From Citrobacter freundii (GTDB lineage Bacteria; Bacteroidota; Bacteroidia; Chitinophagales; Chitinophagaceae), in the NCBI GenBank assembly GCA_003243445.1, contig QFQQ01000001.1, positions 124,001 through 188,000 on the forward strand: a DNA stretch of 64,000 bases, in the 5' to 3' direction. The position numbers and the translations under genes were made by a program. Positions 51,599 to 59,552 of the stretch are shown here, piece by piece. How positions within the stretch are numbered: the stretch's first letter is position 1; every line of letters starts with the position of its first letter. A model generated the notes under the pieces. It worked only from the letters and a program-made list of their open reading frames with translations, was not told the origin of the DNA and did no database searches.

Positions 51599-51844
51599 AA
51601 GCCTAAAAGCTACCTTAATAACTAAATAGAAGAATGTTTTTTTTAACGTGGATTTTATGTTTTTTTCATCATTCTTAAAGTCTAGGAGCACGCAGTTCTT
51701 TCTGACAAAAACTAATAGACTTCATTCTCAAGCTCAAACACAGGCATAACAAAGAAAAGATTAACGATGCCGCACTAAGGATTCATAGCGGCTTAATGAG
51801 TGACAGAGAATTATAAAAGATTTCGCAATAGACTTCGCCGATAA

Positions 51845-52342
51845 TCACAACCTGTTCAACCGGTACCGATGCAACAACTTTCCCCTATCCTCATACTCCT
51901 CTTCCAGCCAAAATCCGCATTTCAGCAACACATTCTGCGATGCAATATTCGCAGCTTCTGTAATAGCTGTGATCGTACTTAAGCCCAGTTGTTCGAATGC
52001 ATAGGCAGCACCCGCAAGTGAGATTTCTGTAGCATATCCTTTTCCCCAATGCTCGGCAAGAAGGGAATAGCCCAACTGAAGATCCCCGGTACCGGAAAGA
52101 GGCATGATCGCGAAGCTGCCTATCACTTCATCATTGGCTGATGACGCAAGCGCAATCCGCCAGTTCACCGGAGAATCATCATACCAGCTGATGATCTGCG
52201 TTAAGAATTCGCGGCATTCATCATACGTTTTGGGTGCGCGGATATAGCGCACAATGTTCTCGTCTCCATTCAACCGGAAAAATACGTCGAGATCATCCAT
52301 GGTAAAATACCTCGTGTATAATCGTTCTGAATGGAAGAGCAT
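51845..52342 (-). CDS. GNAT-family N-acetyltransferase (RimJ/RimL-like)
   Basis: A 165-aa acetyltransferase of the Acetyltransf_3 type: SERLYTRYFTMDDLDVFFRL, DEVIGSFAIMPLSGTGDLQL, the acetyl-CoA loop LLAEHWGKGYATEISLAGAA and NIASQNVLLKCGFWLEEEYE. It may acetylate a ribosomal protein N-terminus or a small amine; the substrate is unknown. The ATG overlaps the prfC stop (TGATG), so the gene is translated with prfC. Confidence 0.92.
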   Translation of the reverse strand: MLFHSERLYTRYFTMDDLDVFFRLNGDENIVRYIRAPKTYDECREFLTQIISWYDDSPVNWRIALASSANDEVIGSFAIMPLSGTGDLQLGYSLLAEHWGKGYATEISLAGAAYAFEQLGLSTITAITEAANIASQNVLLKCGFWLEEEYEDRGKLLHRYRLNRL

Positions 52343-53940
52343 CACACTGTTTCTTTATGTATTTCTGAAGTAAAGTGAAAATGAATATCCGGGTTGTTGC
52401 TGATCTCCGTGTTCAGGAACCATTCGCTTTGCGCAAGGTAGACTACATGGCCATCCTTGTCCTCTGCAATATTGGTCTGTTTGAAACGTCCGAAATCTTC
52501 CAGCTTCTTCGCATCATTGCTAGTCAGCCAGCAGGCCTTGTAAAATGGCAATGAATTGAAGACTACAGACGCGCCATACTCATGCAGTAAGCGATACTGG
52601 ATCACCTCAAACTGGAGTTCACCCACACAACCGATGATCTTTTTGTTACCGCCAAACTGGGTGAACAACTGTGCAACACCTTCATCCGTCAATTGCATCA
52701 GTCCTTTTTCCAGTTGCTTTGTTTTCATCGGATCTTTATTCACCACTTCTTTAAAGATCTCTGGAGAGAAAGAAGGAATGCCGGTAAAATAGAAATCCTC
52801 GCCTTCGGTAAGGGTATCACCGATCTTGAAGTTACCGGTATCGAACAGACCAACCACATCACCCGCATAAGCATCTTCGATTATGCTTTTATCGCGTGCC
52901 ATAAAGCTGTAGGGATTGCTGAAACGAACGTCTTTATCCAGGCGGACGTGATGGAAATATTTATTGCGTTCAAATTTTCCGGAACAAACGCGGAAGAAGG
53001 CGATACGGTCACGGTGCTTAGGATCAAGGTTTGCGTGGATCTTGAATACAAAGCCACTGAGCTTGTCTTCTTCCACATTCACTATGCGTGTGCTTGTTTC
53101 GCGGCTGCGGGGTCTTGGGGCAATTCGGATAAAAGTATCCAGCATCTCCTTCACACCAAAGTTGTTGATCGCACTGCCAAAGAAAACCGGGGCGATCTTG
53201 CCCGCGAGGTAGTCATCTTCATTCAACTGACCATGCACCGTGTCCACCAGCTCCACATCCTCCCGCAACTGAGCTGCATCCGTGTCACCAAGCTTCTGGT
53301 TCAGGACAGGGTCGTTAATATCGGAAATTGCCAGGCTGTCCTCTTCATTTGCTTTTGTGTTGGCGCTGAATAAAAGCAGGTTTTTATCGTACAGGTTATA
53401 AACTCCCTTGAAATCCTTCCCGCTGTTGATCGGCCATGACATCGGGTGAAGCGAGATCTTCAGTTCTTTTTCGATCTCTTCCAGCAGATCGAAACGGTTC
53501 TTGCCATCACGGTCCATTTTGTTGATGAACACGATCACCGGTGTATCTCTCATGCGGCAAACTTCCATCAACCGGCGGGTTTGTTCTTCCACCCCGTTCA
53601 CACTGTCCACCACCAGGATCACACTGTCAACCGCCGTAAGCGTACGATAGGTATCCTCCGCAAAGTCTTTGTGACCTGGCGTATCCAACAGATTGATCAG
53701 TATACCATTATACTCAAAACTCATCACCGAGGTGGCTACTGAGATACCTCTCTGGCGTTCGATCTCCATAAAGTCACTCGTCGCGTGCTTCTTGATCTTA
53801 TTGCTCTTCACCGCACCCGCTACCTGTATGGCTCCGCCAAACAGCAGGAATTTCTCTGTCAACGTGGTTTTACCGGCATCCGGGTGACTGATGATCGCGA
53901 ATGTGCGACGGCGCTCTATTTCGTTGTGGAACTTGTTCAT
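52342..53940 (-). CDS. prfC: Peptide chain release factor 3
   Basis: A 532-aa GTPase that removes RF1/RF2 from the ribosome after termination. G1 is [20 protein letters not shown], then G2-region [20 protein letters not shown]3 [18 protein letters not shown] and G4 [12 protein letters not shown]. The C-terminal domain is that of RF3 ([20 protein letters not shown]), distinguishing it from EF-G. Length is the family norm (about 530). Its promoter region holds hairpin repeat D, and the ABC permease diverges from it. Confidence 0.97.
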   Translation of the reverse strand: MNKFHNEIERRRTFAIISHPDAGKTTLTEKFLLFGGAIQVAGAVKSNKIKKHATSDFMEIERQRGISVATSVMSFEYNGILINLLDTPGHKDFAEDTYRTLTAVDSVILVVDSVNGVEEQTRRLMEVCRMRDTPVIVFINKMDRDGKNRFDLLEEIEKELKISLHPMSWPINSGKDFKGVYNLYDKNLLLFSANTKANEEDSLAISDINDPVLNQKLGDTDAAQLREDVELVDTVHGQLNEDDYLAGKIAPVFFGSAINNFGVKEMLDTFIRIAPRPRSRETSTRIVNVEEDKLSGFVFKIHANLDPKHRDRIAFFRVCSGKFERNKYFHHVRLDKDVRFSNPYSFMARDKSIIEDAYAGDVVGLFDTGNFKIGDTLTEGEDFYFTGIPSFSPEIFKEVVNKDPMKTKQLEKGLMQLTDEGVAQLFTQFGGNKKIIGCVGELQFEVIQYRLLHEYGASVVFNSLPFYKACWLTSNDAKKLEDFGRFKQTNIAEDKDGHVVYLAQSEWFLNTEISNNPDIHFHFTSEIHKETV

Positions 53941-53984
53941 AAAGGCCGCAAAGGTACGGAGAAAGTTGATCGGAGGGAGTTTTC

Positions 53985-54185
53985 AAGGTTCCAGAGGTTC
54001 CAGGAGTTCCAGAGGTTTCAGAGGTTGCTACCGCGATTTGTAAATGGCCGCCTGATTATGACAAGACAATAATCAGAAGTACCCTGGTTGAGCTTCTAAT
54101 AATGATAGACTCAGTAAATGAAGTTCTTACAAATCGCGGTAGCAACCTCTGAAACCTCTGGAACTCCTGGAACCTCTGGAACTTT
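53985..54185. repeat. Hairpin repeat family 1, copy D (near-perfect 59-bp arms)
   Basis: Left arm: GGTTCCAGA, GGTTCCAGG, AGTTCCAGA, GGTTTCAGA, then the core GGTTGCTACCGCGATTTG. Right arm from 54127: core TACAAATCGCGGTAGCAAC, then AACCTCTGA, AACCTCTGG, AACTCCTGG, AACCTCTGG, AACTTT. The two arms match over 59 bases with a single difference, including the copy-specific order of units. The loop is about 80 bases. More degenerate units follow to about 54212. It lies between divergent genes prfC and the ABC permease. Confidence 0.95.
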
Positions 54186-54235
54186 TAAAACCGCTGGAAC
54201 TCCTGCAACCTCCTAACACACTACAACTTTTCCCG

Positions 54236-54243
54236 TACATTTG
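54236..54243 (+). promoter_or_regulatory. ABC permease promoter -7 element
   Basis: TACATTTG matches TAnnTTTG and ends 4 bases before the ATG of the permease gene, so the transcript would be leaderless. Confidence 0.55.
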
Positions 54244-54247
54244 AAAC

Positions 54248-55501
54248 ATGATCAGACGAACCTTCGAAGTCATCACCAGCAGCTGCAAAATGGCCGCCCA
54301 GGAGTTGTGGAAGAACAAACTCAGGACCTTTCTGTCGTTGTTCGGGATCACGATCGGGATCTTCTGTATTATCGGGGTACTGGCGACAGTGAACAGCCTG
54401 GAGCAGAATATCAAGAACGAAGTGAATTCGCTGGGCAGTAATACGATCTACATAGATAAATGGCTTTACACAACGGATGATGACGATTATCCCTGGTGGA
54501 AATATGTGAACCGCCCCTATCCTAAGTTTGAGGAGGTCAAACAGATCCAGGAAAGAACACCGAGCGCAAAGTATACTGTGTTCCGCATCGCCACACAGGA
54601 TAACGTCGATTACAGGGGTAGTTCCCTGTCGGGCGTAAACCTGTATGGCGTTTCGGAAGATTTTGAAAATATCCAGGCACTGACCGTGCCGGTTGGCCGG
54701 TATGTTTCACCGTCGGAGTTTGACCGCGGCGCTAATGTAGTCGTACTTGGTTTTACAGTGGCTGAACAATTATTTGGCTCACCCGAACAGGCACTGGAAA
54801 AAGAGGTGACTGTGAGAGGAAAAAAACTGCTGGTGATCGGCATCCTGAAAAAACAGGGCAGCCAGATGATCGGTGGCTGGAACTTTGACCAGAGTGTGAT
54901 CTTCCCTTACCGTTTTGCCAAAACCATCATCCGGGAAGACCGTGCGGATCCGGTGATCATGGTGCAGGGAAAAGACGATCTCAGCAGTAAAATGCTGAAA
55001 GACGAACTGGCCGGCACGATGCGTGCCTTGCATAAATTAAGCCCGACAAAAGAAGATGATTTTGCACTGAACGATATCAATGATCTCACAGATTCCGTCA
55101 GTTCACTGTTCGTAAGCCTCAATGTAGGCGGGTGGGCGATCGCCGCTTTATCGCTGATCGTTGGGATGTTCGGCGTTGCAAACATCATGTTTGTATCTGT
55201 AAGAGAAAGGACAAGCCAGATCGGGCTGAAGAAAGCGATCGGCGCGAAAAAACATATCATCCTTACTGAATTCCTGATCGAGTCTGCATTCCTATGTATC
55301 ATCGGAGGATTGATCGGGCTGCTGCTGGTATTTATCCTTACACAGATCTTTACGGCATTGCTGGATTTCCCGGTGTTCATATCCACTGGTAATATGATCC
55401 TCGCGATCGTGATCTGTGTGATCGTGGGAATACTGGCAGGTTTTATTCCTGCTTCTCAGGCAGCCAGAATGGATCCGGTGGTAGCGATCAGAAGTAAGTG
55501 A
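54248..55501 (+). CDS. MacB/FtsX-type ABC transporter permease
   Basis: A 417-aa inner-membrane permease. TM1 follows NKLRTFLSLFGITIGIFCII (about 24-43), then a periplasmic MacB_PCD domain (about 50-280; VNSLGSNTIYIDKW, GVSEDFENIQALTVPVGRYV) and three C-terminal helices (AIAALSLIVGMFGVANIMFV; LCIIGGLIGLLLVFILTQIF; NMILAIVICVIVGILAGFIP). The cytoplasmic loop RTSQIGLKKAIGAKK contacts the ATPase. No ATPase or periplasmic adaptor gene lies next to it; the partner must be elsewhere. Such systems export lipoproteins, peptides or drugs mechanically. Cargo unknown. Confidence 0.93.
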   Translation: MIRRTFEVITSSCKMAAQELWKNKLRTFLSLFGITIGIFCIIGVLATVNSLEQNIKNEVNSLGSNTIYIDKWLYTTDDDDYPWWKYVNRPYPKFEEVKQIQERTPSAKYTVFRIATQDNVDYRGSSLSGVNLYGVSEDFENIQALTVPVGRYVSPSEFDRGANVVVLGFTVAEQLFGSPEQALEKEVTVRGKKLLVIGILKKQGSQMIGGWNFDQSVIFPYRFAKTIIREDRADPVIMVQGKDDLSSKMLKDELAGTMRALHKLSPTKEDDFALNDINDLTDSVSSLFVSLNVGGWAIAALSLIVGMFGVANIMFVSVRERTSQIGLKKAIGAKKHIILTEFLIESAFLCIIGGLIGLLLVFILTQIFTALLDFPVFISTGNMILAIVICVIVGILAGFIPASQAARMDPVVAIRSK

Positions 55502-55568
55502 TCAACACAAACATTTCCTGTCTTTTATCACGCTCATTCGAGAAGAGAAAGTCAAAACATAAAGGCCG

Positions 55569-55600
55569 TTTTTTACTTTTTACTTTTGACTTTTTACTTC
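55569..55600. repeat. TTTTTAC-type tandem tract after the permease gene
   Basis: TTTTTTACTTTTTACTTTTG is followed by ACTTTTTACTTC, nearly the same string as 31580-31612. An imperfect complementary half (GAAAGTCAAAAC) lies at 55545-55558, so a weak terminator-like structure is possible. Confidence 0.5.
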
Positions 55601-55688
55601 ATCAGCACCGGCAAGGACAGGTACCGAAGAGAGGAAGAATGGCTTTAACATAAAAGACTTACCCCGAAATTCAGTTCAACCGAAATCT

Positions 55689-55696
55689 TACCTTTG
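55689..55696 (+). promoter_or_regulatory. tsaD promoter -7 element
   Basis: TACCTTTG matches TAnnTTTG and ends 17 bases before the tsaD start codon. Confidence 0.5.
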
Positions 55697-55713
55697 CGCT
55701 AAATTTCCATTTA

Positions 55714-56757
55714 ATGGCCGTTACTATCCTTGCGATTGAATCGAGTTGTGATGAAACTTCTGCAGCGGTTTGTGTAGATGGCAGGATCCTGTCTAATTAT
55801 ATCGCCAATCAATCCGTGCATGAAAAGTACGGTGGTGTTGTACCGGAACTGGCCAGCCGCGCGCATATGCAGAATATCGTTCCGGTAGTAAAAGCAGCGT
55901 TGGATACAGCAGGCACTTCATTGCAGTCACTGGACGCGATCGCATTCACGCAGTCACCAGGGCTTATTGGTTCGCTGCTGGTTGGTTCCCAGTTTGCAAA
56001 ATCATTGTCTTTATCGCTCGATAAACCATTGATCGCCGTGCATCATATGCAGGCGCATGTACTGGCCAACCTGATCGATGAAAAAAGACCGTCATTTCCT
56101 TTTATATGTCTAACGGTAAGTGGTGGTCATACACAGATCGTAGTATGTGAATCACCAACCAGCCTGCGCGTGATCGGCGAAACGATCGATGATGCAGCGG
56201 GTGAAGCATTTGATAAATCGGCAAAACTGCTTGGCCTCCCCTATCCCGGCGGCCCGCTGATCGATAAGTATGCAAAAGAGGGAAATCCTGACAGGTTCCA
56301 GTTTCCTGAACCACGTATTCCCGGCCTCAACTTCAGCTTCAGTGGTTTGAAAACCTCTATCTTATATTTTCTGCAGAATGCGGGATCGAGCCTGATCTAT
56401 AAAGAAGAATTCAAAGCAAGTGAGGAAGAACGATACAGGTTTGTCCAGGAAAACCTGAATGATATCTGCGCATCTATCCAGCAAAGGATCATTACCATAT
56501 TGCTGAATAAAGTGCGGAAGGCAGCGGAAGAAACGGGCATCAAAGATCTTTGTCTTGCGGGTGGTGTATCTGCCAACAGCGGCCTGCGCAGGTCATTTGA
56601 AGAAATGGGAAAAAAGCATGGCTGGAATACATTCGTCCCTGCATTTCAATATTGTACAGATAATGCTGCTATGATCGCCATTACGGCTTACTATAAGTAC
56701 CAGGCGCAACAGTTTGCAGATCTGTCTGTTGAAGCTTCTGCAAGGGCAGAATGGTAA
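55714..56757 (+). CDS. tsaD: tRNA N6-adenosine threonylcarbamoyltransferase
   Basis: A 347-aa enzyme that transfers threonylcarbamoyl to A37 of ANN-decoding tRNAs (t6A), with TsaB and TsaE. ASKHA fold: ILAIESSCDETSAAVCVDG, SRAHMQNIVPVVKAAL, the metal-binding HHMQAHVLANL (about 110-120), ICLTVSGGHTQIVVCESP, LPYPGGPLIDKYAKEG and CLAGGVSANSGLRRSF. Length and start are canonical. Essential housekeeping gene with its own promoter; trmN6 follows 44 bases later. Confidence 0.97.
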   Translation: MAVTILAIESSCDETSAAVCVDGRILSNYIANQSVHEKYGGVVPELASRAHMQNIVPVVKAALDTAGTSLQSLDAIAFTQSPGLIGSLLVGSQFAKSLSLSLDKPLIAVHHMQAHVLANLIDEKRPSFPFICLTVSGGHTQIVVCESPTSLRVIGETIDDAAGEAFDKSAKLLGLPYPGGPLIDKYAKEGNPDRFQFPEPRIPGLNFSFSGLKTSILYFLQNAGSSLIYKEEFKASEEERYRFVQENLNDICASIQQRIITILLNKVRKAAEETGIKDLCLAGGVSANSGLRRSFEEMGKKHGWNTFVPAFQYCTDNAAMIAITAYYKYQAQQFADLSVEASARAEW

Positions 56758-56801
56758 TTGTCTTTGTTAAGCAGATAACTGCATTTTTTTAGGTTCAACC
56801 A

Positions 56802-57521
56802 ATGCCCAATAATTACTTTCAATTCAAACAATTCACCGTTCATCAGCAGATGGCGGCCATGAAAGTGACGACCGATGCCTGTCTTTTTGGTGCCTGGGCA
56901 GTAAACGATATTCAGAAAAACTTTCCTCCTCCTTCCAATGCTCTTGATATTGGAGCGGGTACAGGTTTATTGAGCCTGATGATCGCGCAAAAAGTAAATG
57001 CACAGATCGATGCGATCGAAATAGACAAAAACGCATTTGATCAGACCGAAGAGAACTTCAACTCATCTCCGTGGAGTAACAGACTGAAGGCCGTGCATAA
57101 TGATATTAAGAACGCTTCTCTGCCATTATATGATATCATTATTTCCAATCCGCCATTCTACGAAAACGATCTTGGCTCTCCTGATCAAAAAAGAAGCAGC
57201 GCGCACCATGACAGTACCTTATTGCTGTCCGAACTGATCGGCATTTGTAAATTTTCATTGCAGAGGCAAGGCTCCTTCTACCTGCTTCTTCCTTTTAAAA
57301 GACTGGAAGAAGTAAAACTGATGATAAATGGGAAAGGCATGACTGTATCAAGGATCTGCAATGTAAGACAATCAACCAATCATACTTTTTTCAGATCAAT
57401 GCTGATCATCAAGCATAGTACAACAGACACACAAACCGAAGAAATGTCTATCAGGCAAAGCGATAATGAGTACAGCGCAGCGTTTACAGCTTTACTGAAG
57501 GACTATTATCTTTATCTGTAG
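56802..57521 (+). CDS. trmN6: tRNA1(Val) (adenine(37)-N6)-methyltransferase
   Basis: A 239-aa SAM-dependent N6-adenine methyltransferase (YfiC family). MKVTTDACLFGAWAV at about 18-32 and ALDIGAGTGLLSLMIAQKVN (motif I, about 46-65) are followed by the catalytic IIISNPPFYENDLGSPDQKR (NPPF, about 109-128) and SSAHHD. These NPPF and AHHD features separate YfiC from other MTS-type methylases. It lies downstream of tsaD; both modify the tRNA anticodon loop, which fits co-location. Confidence 0.93.
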   Translation: MPNNYFQFKQFTVHQQMAAMKVTTDACLFGAWAVNDIQKNFPPPSNALDIGAGTGLLSLMIAQKVNAQIDAIEIDKNAFDQTEENFNSSPWSNRLKAVHNDIKNASLPLYDIIISNPPFYENDLGSPDQKRSSAHHDSTLLLSELIGICKFSLQRQGSFYLLLPFKRLEEVKLMINGKGMTVSRICNVRQSTNHTFFRSMLIIKHSTTDTQTEEMSIRQSDNEYSAAFTALLKDYYLYL

Positions 57522-57552
57522 TTAACATCCTGGTACTTTCATTTGCAAAGCA

Positions 57553-58755
57553 TTACTTACCGTAGGCATAGTCAGAAAGATAGCTATACAGCTGCTTGAG
57601 ACCACCCTTATCCGTCATCGTTGCTCGTTCAATGATCGGAGATCCTCCCCTGACCAGATCTTCCAGTACAAACTTGATGAGTTGTTCGCCGAAATATCTC
57701 GACGCATCCCTTGGCAATTCATTCGGAAGATTTCCCACAGCCATTACATCAATAGAGTTGGTTAAGTAAGGAGCGGTTTTTTGAAGCGTCTGTTTGTCCA
57801 CGCCGTATACCGGATCTTCGATGGTTTGATCGCCGAGGTTGATCGGTACAGAGCCATCAGCGTCATCGGTGATGTCGGCGATGGTCTGAATGATAAAATC
57901 GTCCGCTGCCACATTTGTTTTTTCAAATAAACGGGGCACACTTTTATCCCAGTAAATACCATTCATTAAGATATCCGTTTGCGCGGCATAGGGAAGAAAC
58001 CGGCATTCATATTCGGCCGGATGATCATGAAAATCTTCGCGGTTATATGTACCGGTCAGCTTATGACGATAAAGATCCTGCCCTTTCAACTGCGTGTATA
58101 CGGGATAGGAAAAACGACGTTTCAGGTATTCATCCGGCTCCACTTCATGAATGCCCATCAGGTTCATGATCTCCACGATACCGTGCGCCACGCGGCCACT
58201 CCCGGTAACAGCGATCTTCACATTGGGAAGACGCACTCCAAAGTACTGGTGGATGAGCTCCCGGAAGCTGCGCTCTTTGTATACCCTGTCGAGTTTATAA
58301 AGACCGGTACGATCCCCATACGCCATCATGCCATTATGCGCGCCCACAACACCTGCAAAAAAACCAAATCCGATGATGCGCTGTCCATCTTCATGCTCCA
58401 GGCATTCGTAATCGATCAGGCGGATCCGTTTATCCAATACGGCTTTCAGCAAGGCCTGATTATGCGGCTGTTTCTTTTTTGTATGGGAGAAAAACAGATA
58501 GGTCTTATCAGCAATGAGCTGGCTCACGGGCACCTCTTTAATCCCAAGCAATATATCGCAGTCTGAAACATCCTCTTTCACTTCCACTCCGGCGGCGATG
58601 TATTCCCGGTCGGTAAAACACCGGGAGGAGGAAGACTGTGCCAACACTTTCACGTCCGGCAAATGTTTAAGGATCCATTTGCATTGAGCAGGAATAAGGG
58701 CTACGCGGTTATCAGCAGGTATTTTTCCTTCACGGATCAATCCGATCTTTATCAT
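57553..58755 (-). CDS. AlaDH/PNT-type dehydrogenase, saccharopine-dehydrogenase-like
   Basis: A 400-aa NAD(P)-dependent enzyme. The N-terminal AlaDh_PNT domain starts IKIGLIREGKIPADNRVALI, with SDCDILLGIKEVP and KTYLFFSHTKKKQPHNQALL, and RLIDYECLEHEDGQRIIGFG. The nucleotide-binding part is VKIAVTGSGRVAHGIVEIMN. The SHTxKxQP..N and E..G..R blocks are those of lysine-ketoglutarate reductase / saccharopine dehydrogenase (NAD, lysine-forming) rather than true alanine dehydrogenase. I start at the ATG at 58755, which precedes the conserved IKIGLIREGK; an in-frame upstream start at 58812 adds unlike residues. The exact reaction is uncertain. Confidence 0.8.
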   Translation of the reverse strand: MIKIGLIREGKIPADNRVALIPAQCKWILKHLPDVKVLAQSSSSRCFTDREYIAAGVEVKEDVSDCDILLGIKEVPVSQLIADKTYLFFSHTKKKQPHNQALLKAVLDKRIRLIDYECLEHEDGQRIIGFGFFAGVVGAHNGMMAYGDRTGLYKLDRVYKERSFRELIHQYFGVRLPNVKIAVTGSGRVAHGIVEIMNLMGIHEVEPDEYLKRRFSYPVYTQLKGQDLYRHKLTGTYNREDFHDHPAEYECRFLPYAAQTDILMNGIYWDKSVPRLFEKTNVAADDFIIQTIADITDDADGSVPINLGDQTIEDPVYGVDKQTLQKTAPYLTNSIDVMAVGNLPNELPRDASRYFGEQLIKFVLEDLVRGGSPIIERATMTDKGGLKQLYSYLSDYAYGK

Positions 58756-58871
58756 AGACAGGGCTTTTTGTGAACGAGGGATAAGTTTTGACGTTTTAAA
58801 GTCTAAGATCAAATCCGGATAGACTTTTCACCGTCGAATATTTAAACTTTCAGACCCTCCCTCCGTTATTG

Positions 58872-58879
58872 TAAATTTG
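58872..58879 (+). promoter_or_regulatory. Promoter -7 element for the micro-ORF pair
   Basis: TAAATTTG, an exact TAnnTTTG, lies 8 bases before the first micro-ORF ATG. About 20 bases upstream is TTTC, one base from the -33 TTTG. Confidence 0.5.
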
Positions 58880-58887
58880 CAATCGTC

Positions 58888-58956
58888 ATGCGCAGCGAAA
58901 TTAGCTGTAAATCCTGCAAAATTCTTTCAGGATACATTAAAGAAACGAATCAATAA
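58888..58956 (+). CDS. Possible 22-aa CxxC micropeptide
   Basis: ATG at 58888 opens a 22-codon frame reading MRSEISCKSCKILSGYI then KETNQ and TAA. It has a CxxC pair (residues 7 and 10), enough for metal binding or a disulfide. It is preceded at 8 bases by TAAATTTG and followed after 2 bases by a second micro-ORF. I know no family for it. The combination of promoter, ATG, tidy stop and tandem partner makes chance less likely but not excluded. Confidence 0.4.
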   Translation: MRSEISCKSCKILSGYIKETNQ

Positions 58957-58958
58957 CC

Positions 58959-59030
58959 ATGAAAGTGTTGAAAGCAATGTGGCGGGTGGTACGGAACATT
59001 CTGTTTCCCAAAAAAAGTTGTTGCCGCTGA
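58959..59030 (+). CDS. Possible 23-aa cationic micropeptide
   Basis: ATG 58959, two bases after the stop of the CxxC micro-ORF, encodes MKVLKAMWRVVRNILFP plus KKSCCR. It is amphipathic, strongly basic (two N-terminal Lys, two Arg, then KK and a final Arg) and ends Cys-Cys-Arg. It could be a membrane-active or regulatory peptide. It lies 76 bases upstream of tRNA-Leu. No family is recognised. Confidence 0.4.
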   Translation: MKVLKAMWRVVRNILFPKKSCCR

Positions 59031-59106
59031 GGTAGCAGGAAAAATATTTTGCGGTTATTCCTGTCAAGTGGCGGGAAAGCCGTAATATTGCAGCCCCAAT
59101 AAGCAA

Positions 59107-59190
59107 GCCCAGGTGGCGGAATTGGTAGACGCAGCAGACTCAAAATCTGCCGTTCGCAAGAATGTGCTGGTTCGATTCCAGTCCTGGGCA
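59107..59190 (+). tRNA. tRNA-Leu (CAA)
   Basis: 84-nt class II tRNA. The acceptor GCCCAGG/CCTGGGC carries discriminator A. The D-arm region is TGGCGGAATTGGTAGACGC, the anticodon stem GCAGA/TCTGC encloses CTCAAAA (anticodon CAA), the variable arm is CGTTCGCAAGAATG, and the T-arm is TGCTGGTTCGATTCCAGTC. No CCA is encoded. It is followed by a strong terminator and then foreign-looking DNA, as at tRNA integration sites. Confidence 0.97.
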
Positions 59191-59195
59191 CTTAA

Positions 59196-59230
59196 AAAGC
59201 CTGTAAATCAGTGATTTACAGGCTTTTTTT
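59196..59230 (+). terminator. Intrinsic terminator after tRNA-Leu
   Basis: AAAGCCTGTAAATCA, G, TGATTTACAGGCTTTTTTT: a 12-bp perfect stem followed by a T-run, 5 bases after the tRNA. Confidence 0.95.
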
Positions 59231-59333
59231 CGTTTCAGATGTGATCAAATCGTGCCGCTTTTGTTCGCTTTTATCCACTTTAATTGACACGCAAATGACA
59301 CGCAGTTTGACACGCAGCAAAAATGTGCTTGCT

Positions 59334-59352
59334 ACTGGAATCGAACCAGCAC
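59334..59352 (-). other. Inverted 19-nt copy of the tRNA-Leu T-arm, possible att remnant
   Basis: On the minus strand this segment reads GTGCTGGTTCGATTCCAGT, identical to 59164-59182 within tRNA-Leu. Flanks differ on both sides. Three GACACGC motifs (59286, 59297, 59309) precede it on the plus strand. Tyrosine recombinases often use the tRNA T-arm as attB, so this could be an att fragment left by an element that has rearranged. The remaining gap (59191-59552) has no gene. Confidence 0.5.
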
Positions 59353-59552
59353 TGAATCGGAATTCCTGGGTATTTCAGACCTACTTTTTTCCGACAGCTT
59401 TGATTGGCTCAGCCCCAAAATCTTCGTGCGTTCGCCCCGATCGAACACAGCGCGTACATCTCATTCCATTTTGCTTCACCCTTACGTACAACGAACCAGT
59501 GCAAAGCGACAACGCATTATCCAATCAGCCATCTTTAACCTTAAAAAGTGTG

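Noticed and set aside
58937..59191. Minus-strand 84-codon frame with TGIEPAHSCERQILSLLRLP
   Set aside because: This is the well-known spurious frame antisense to tRNA-Leu.
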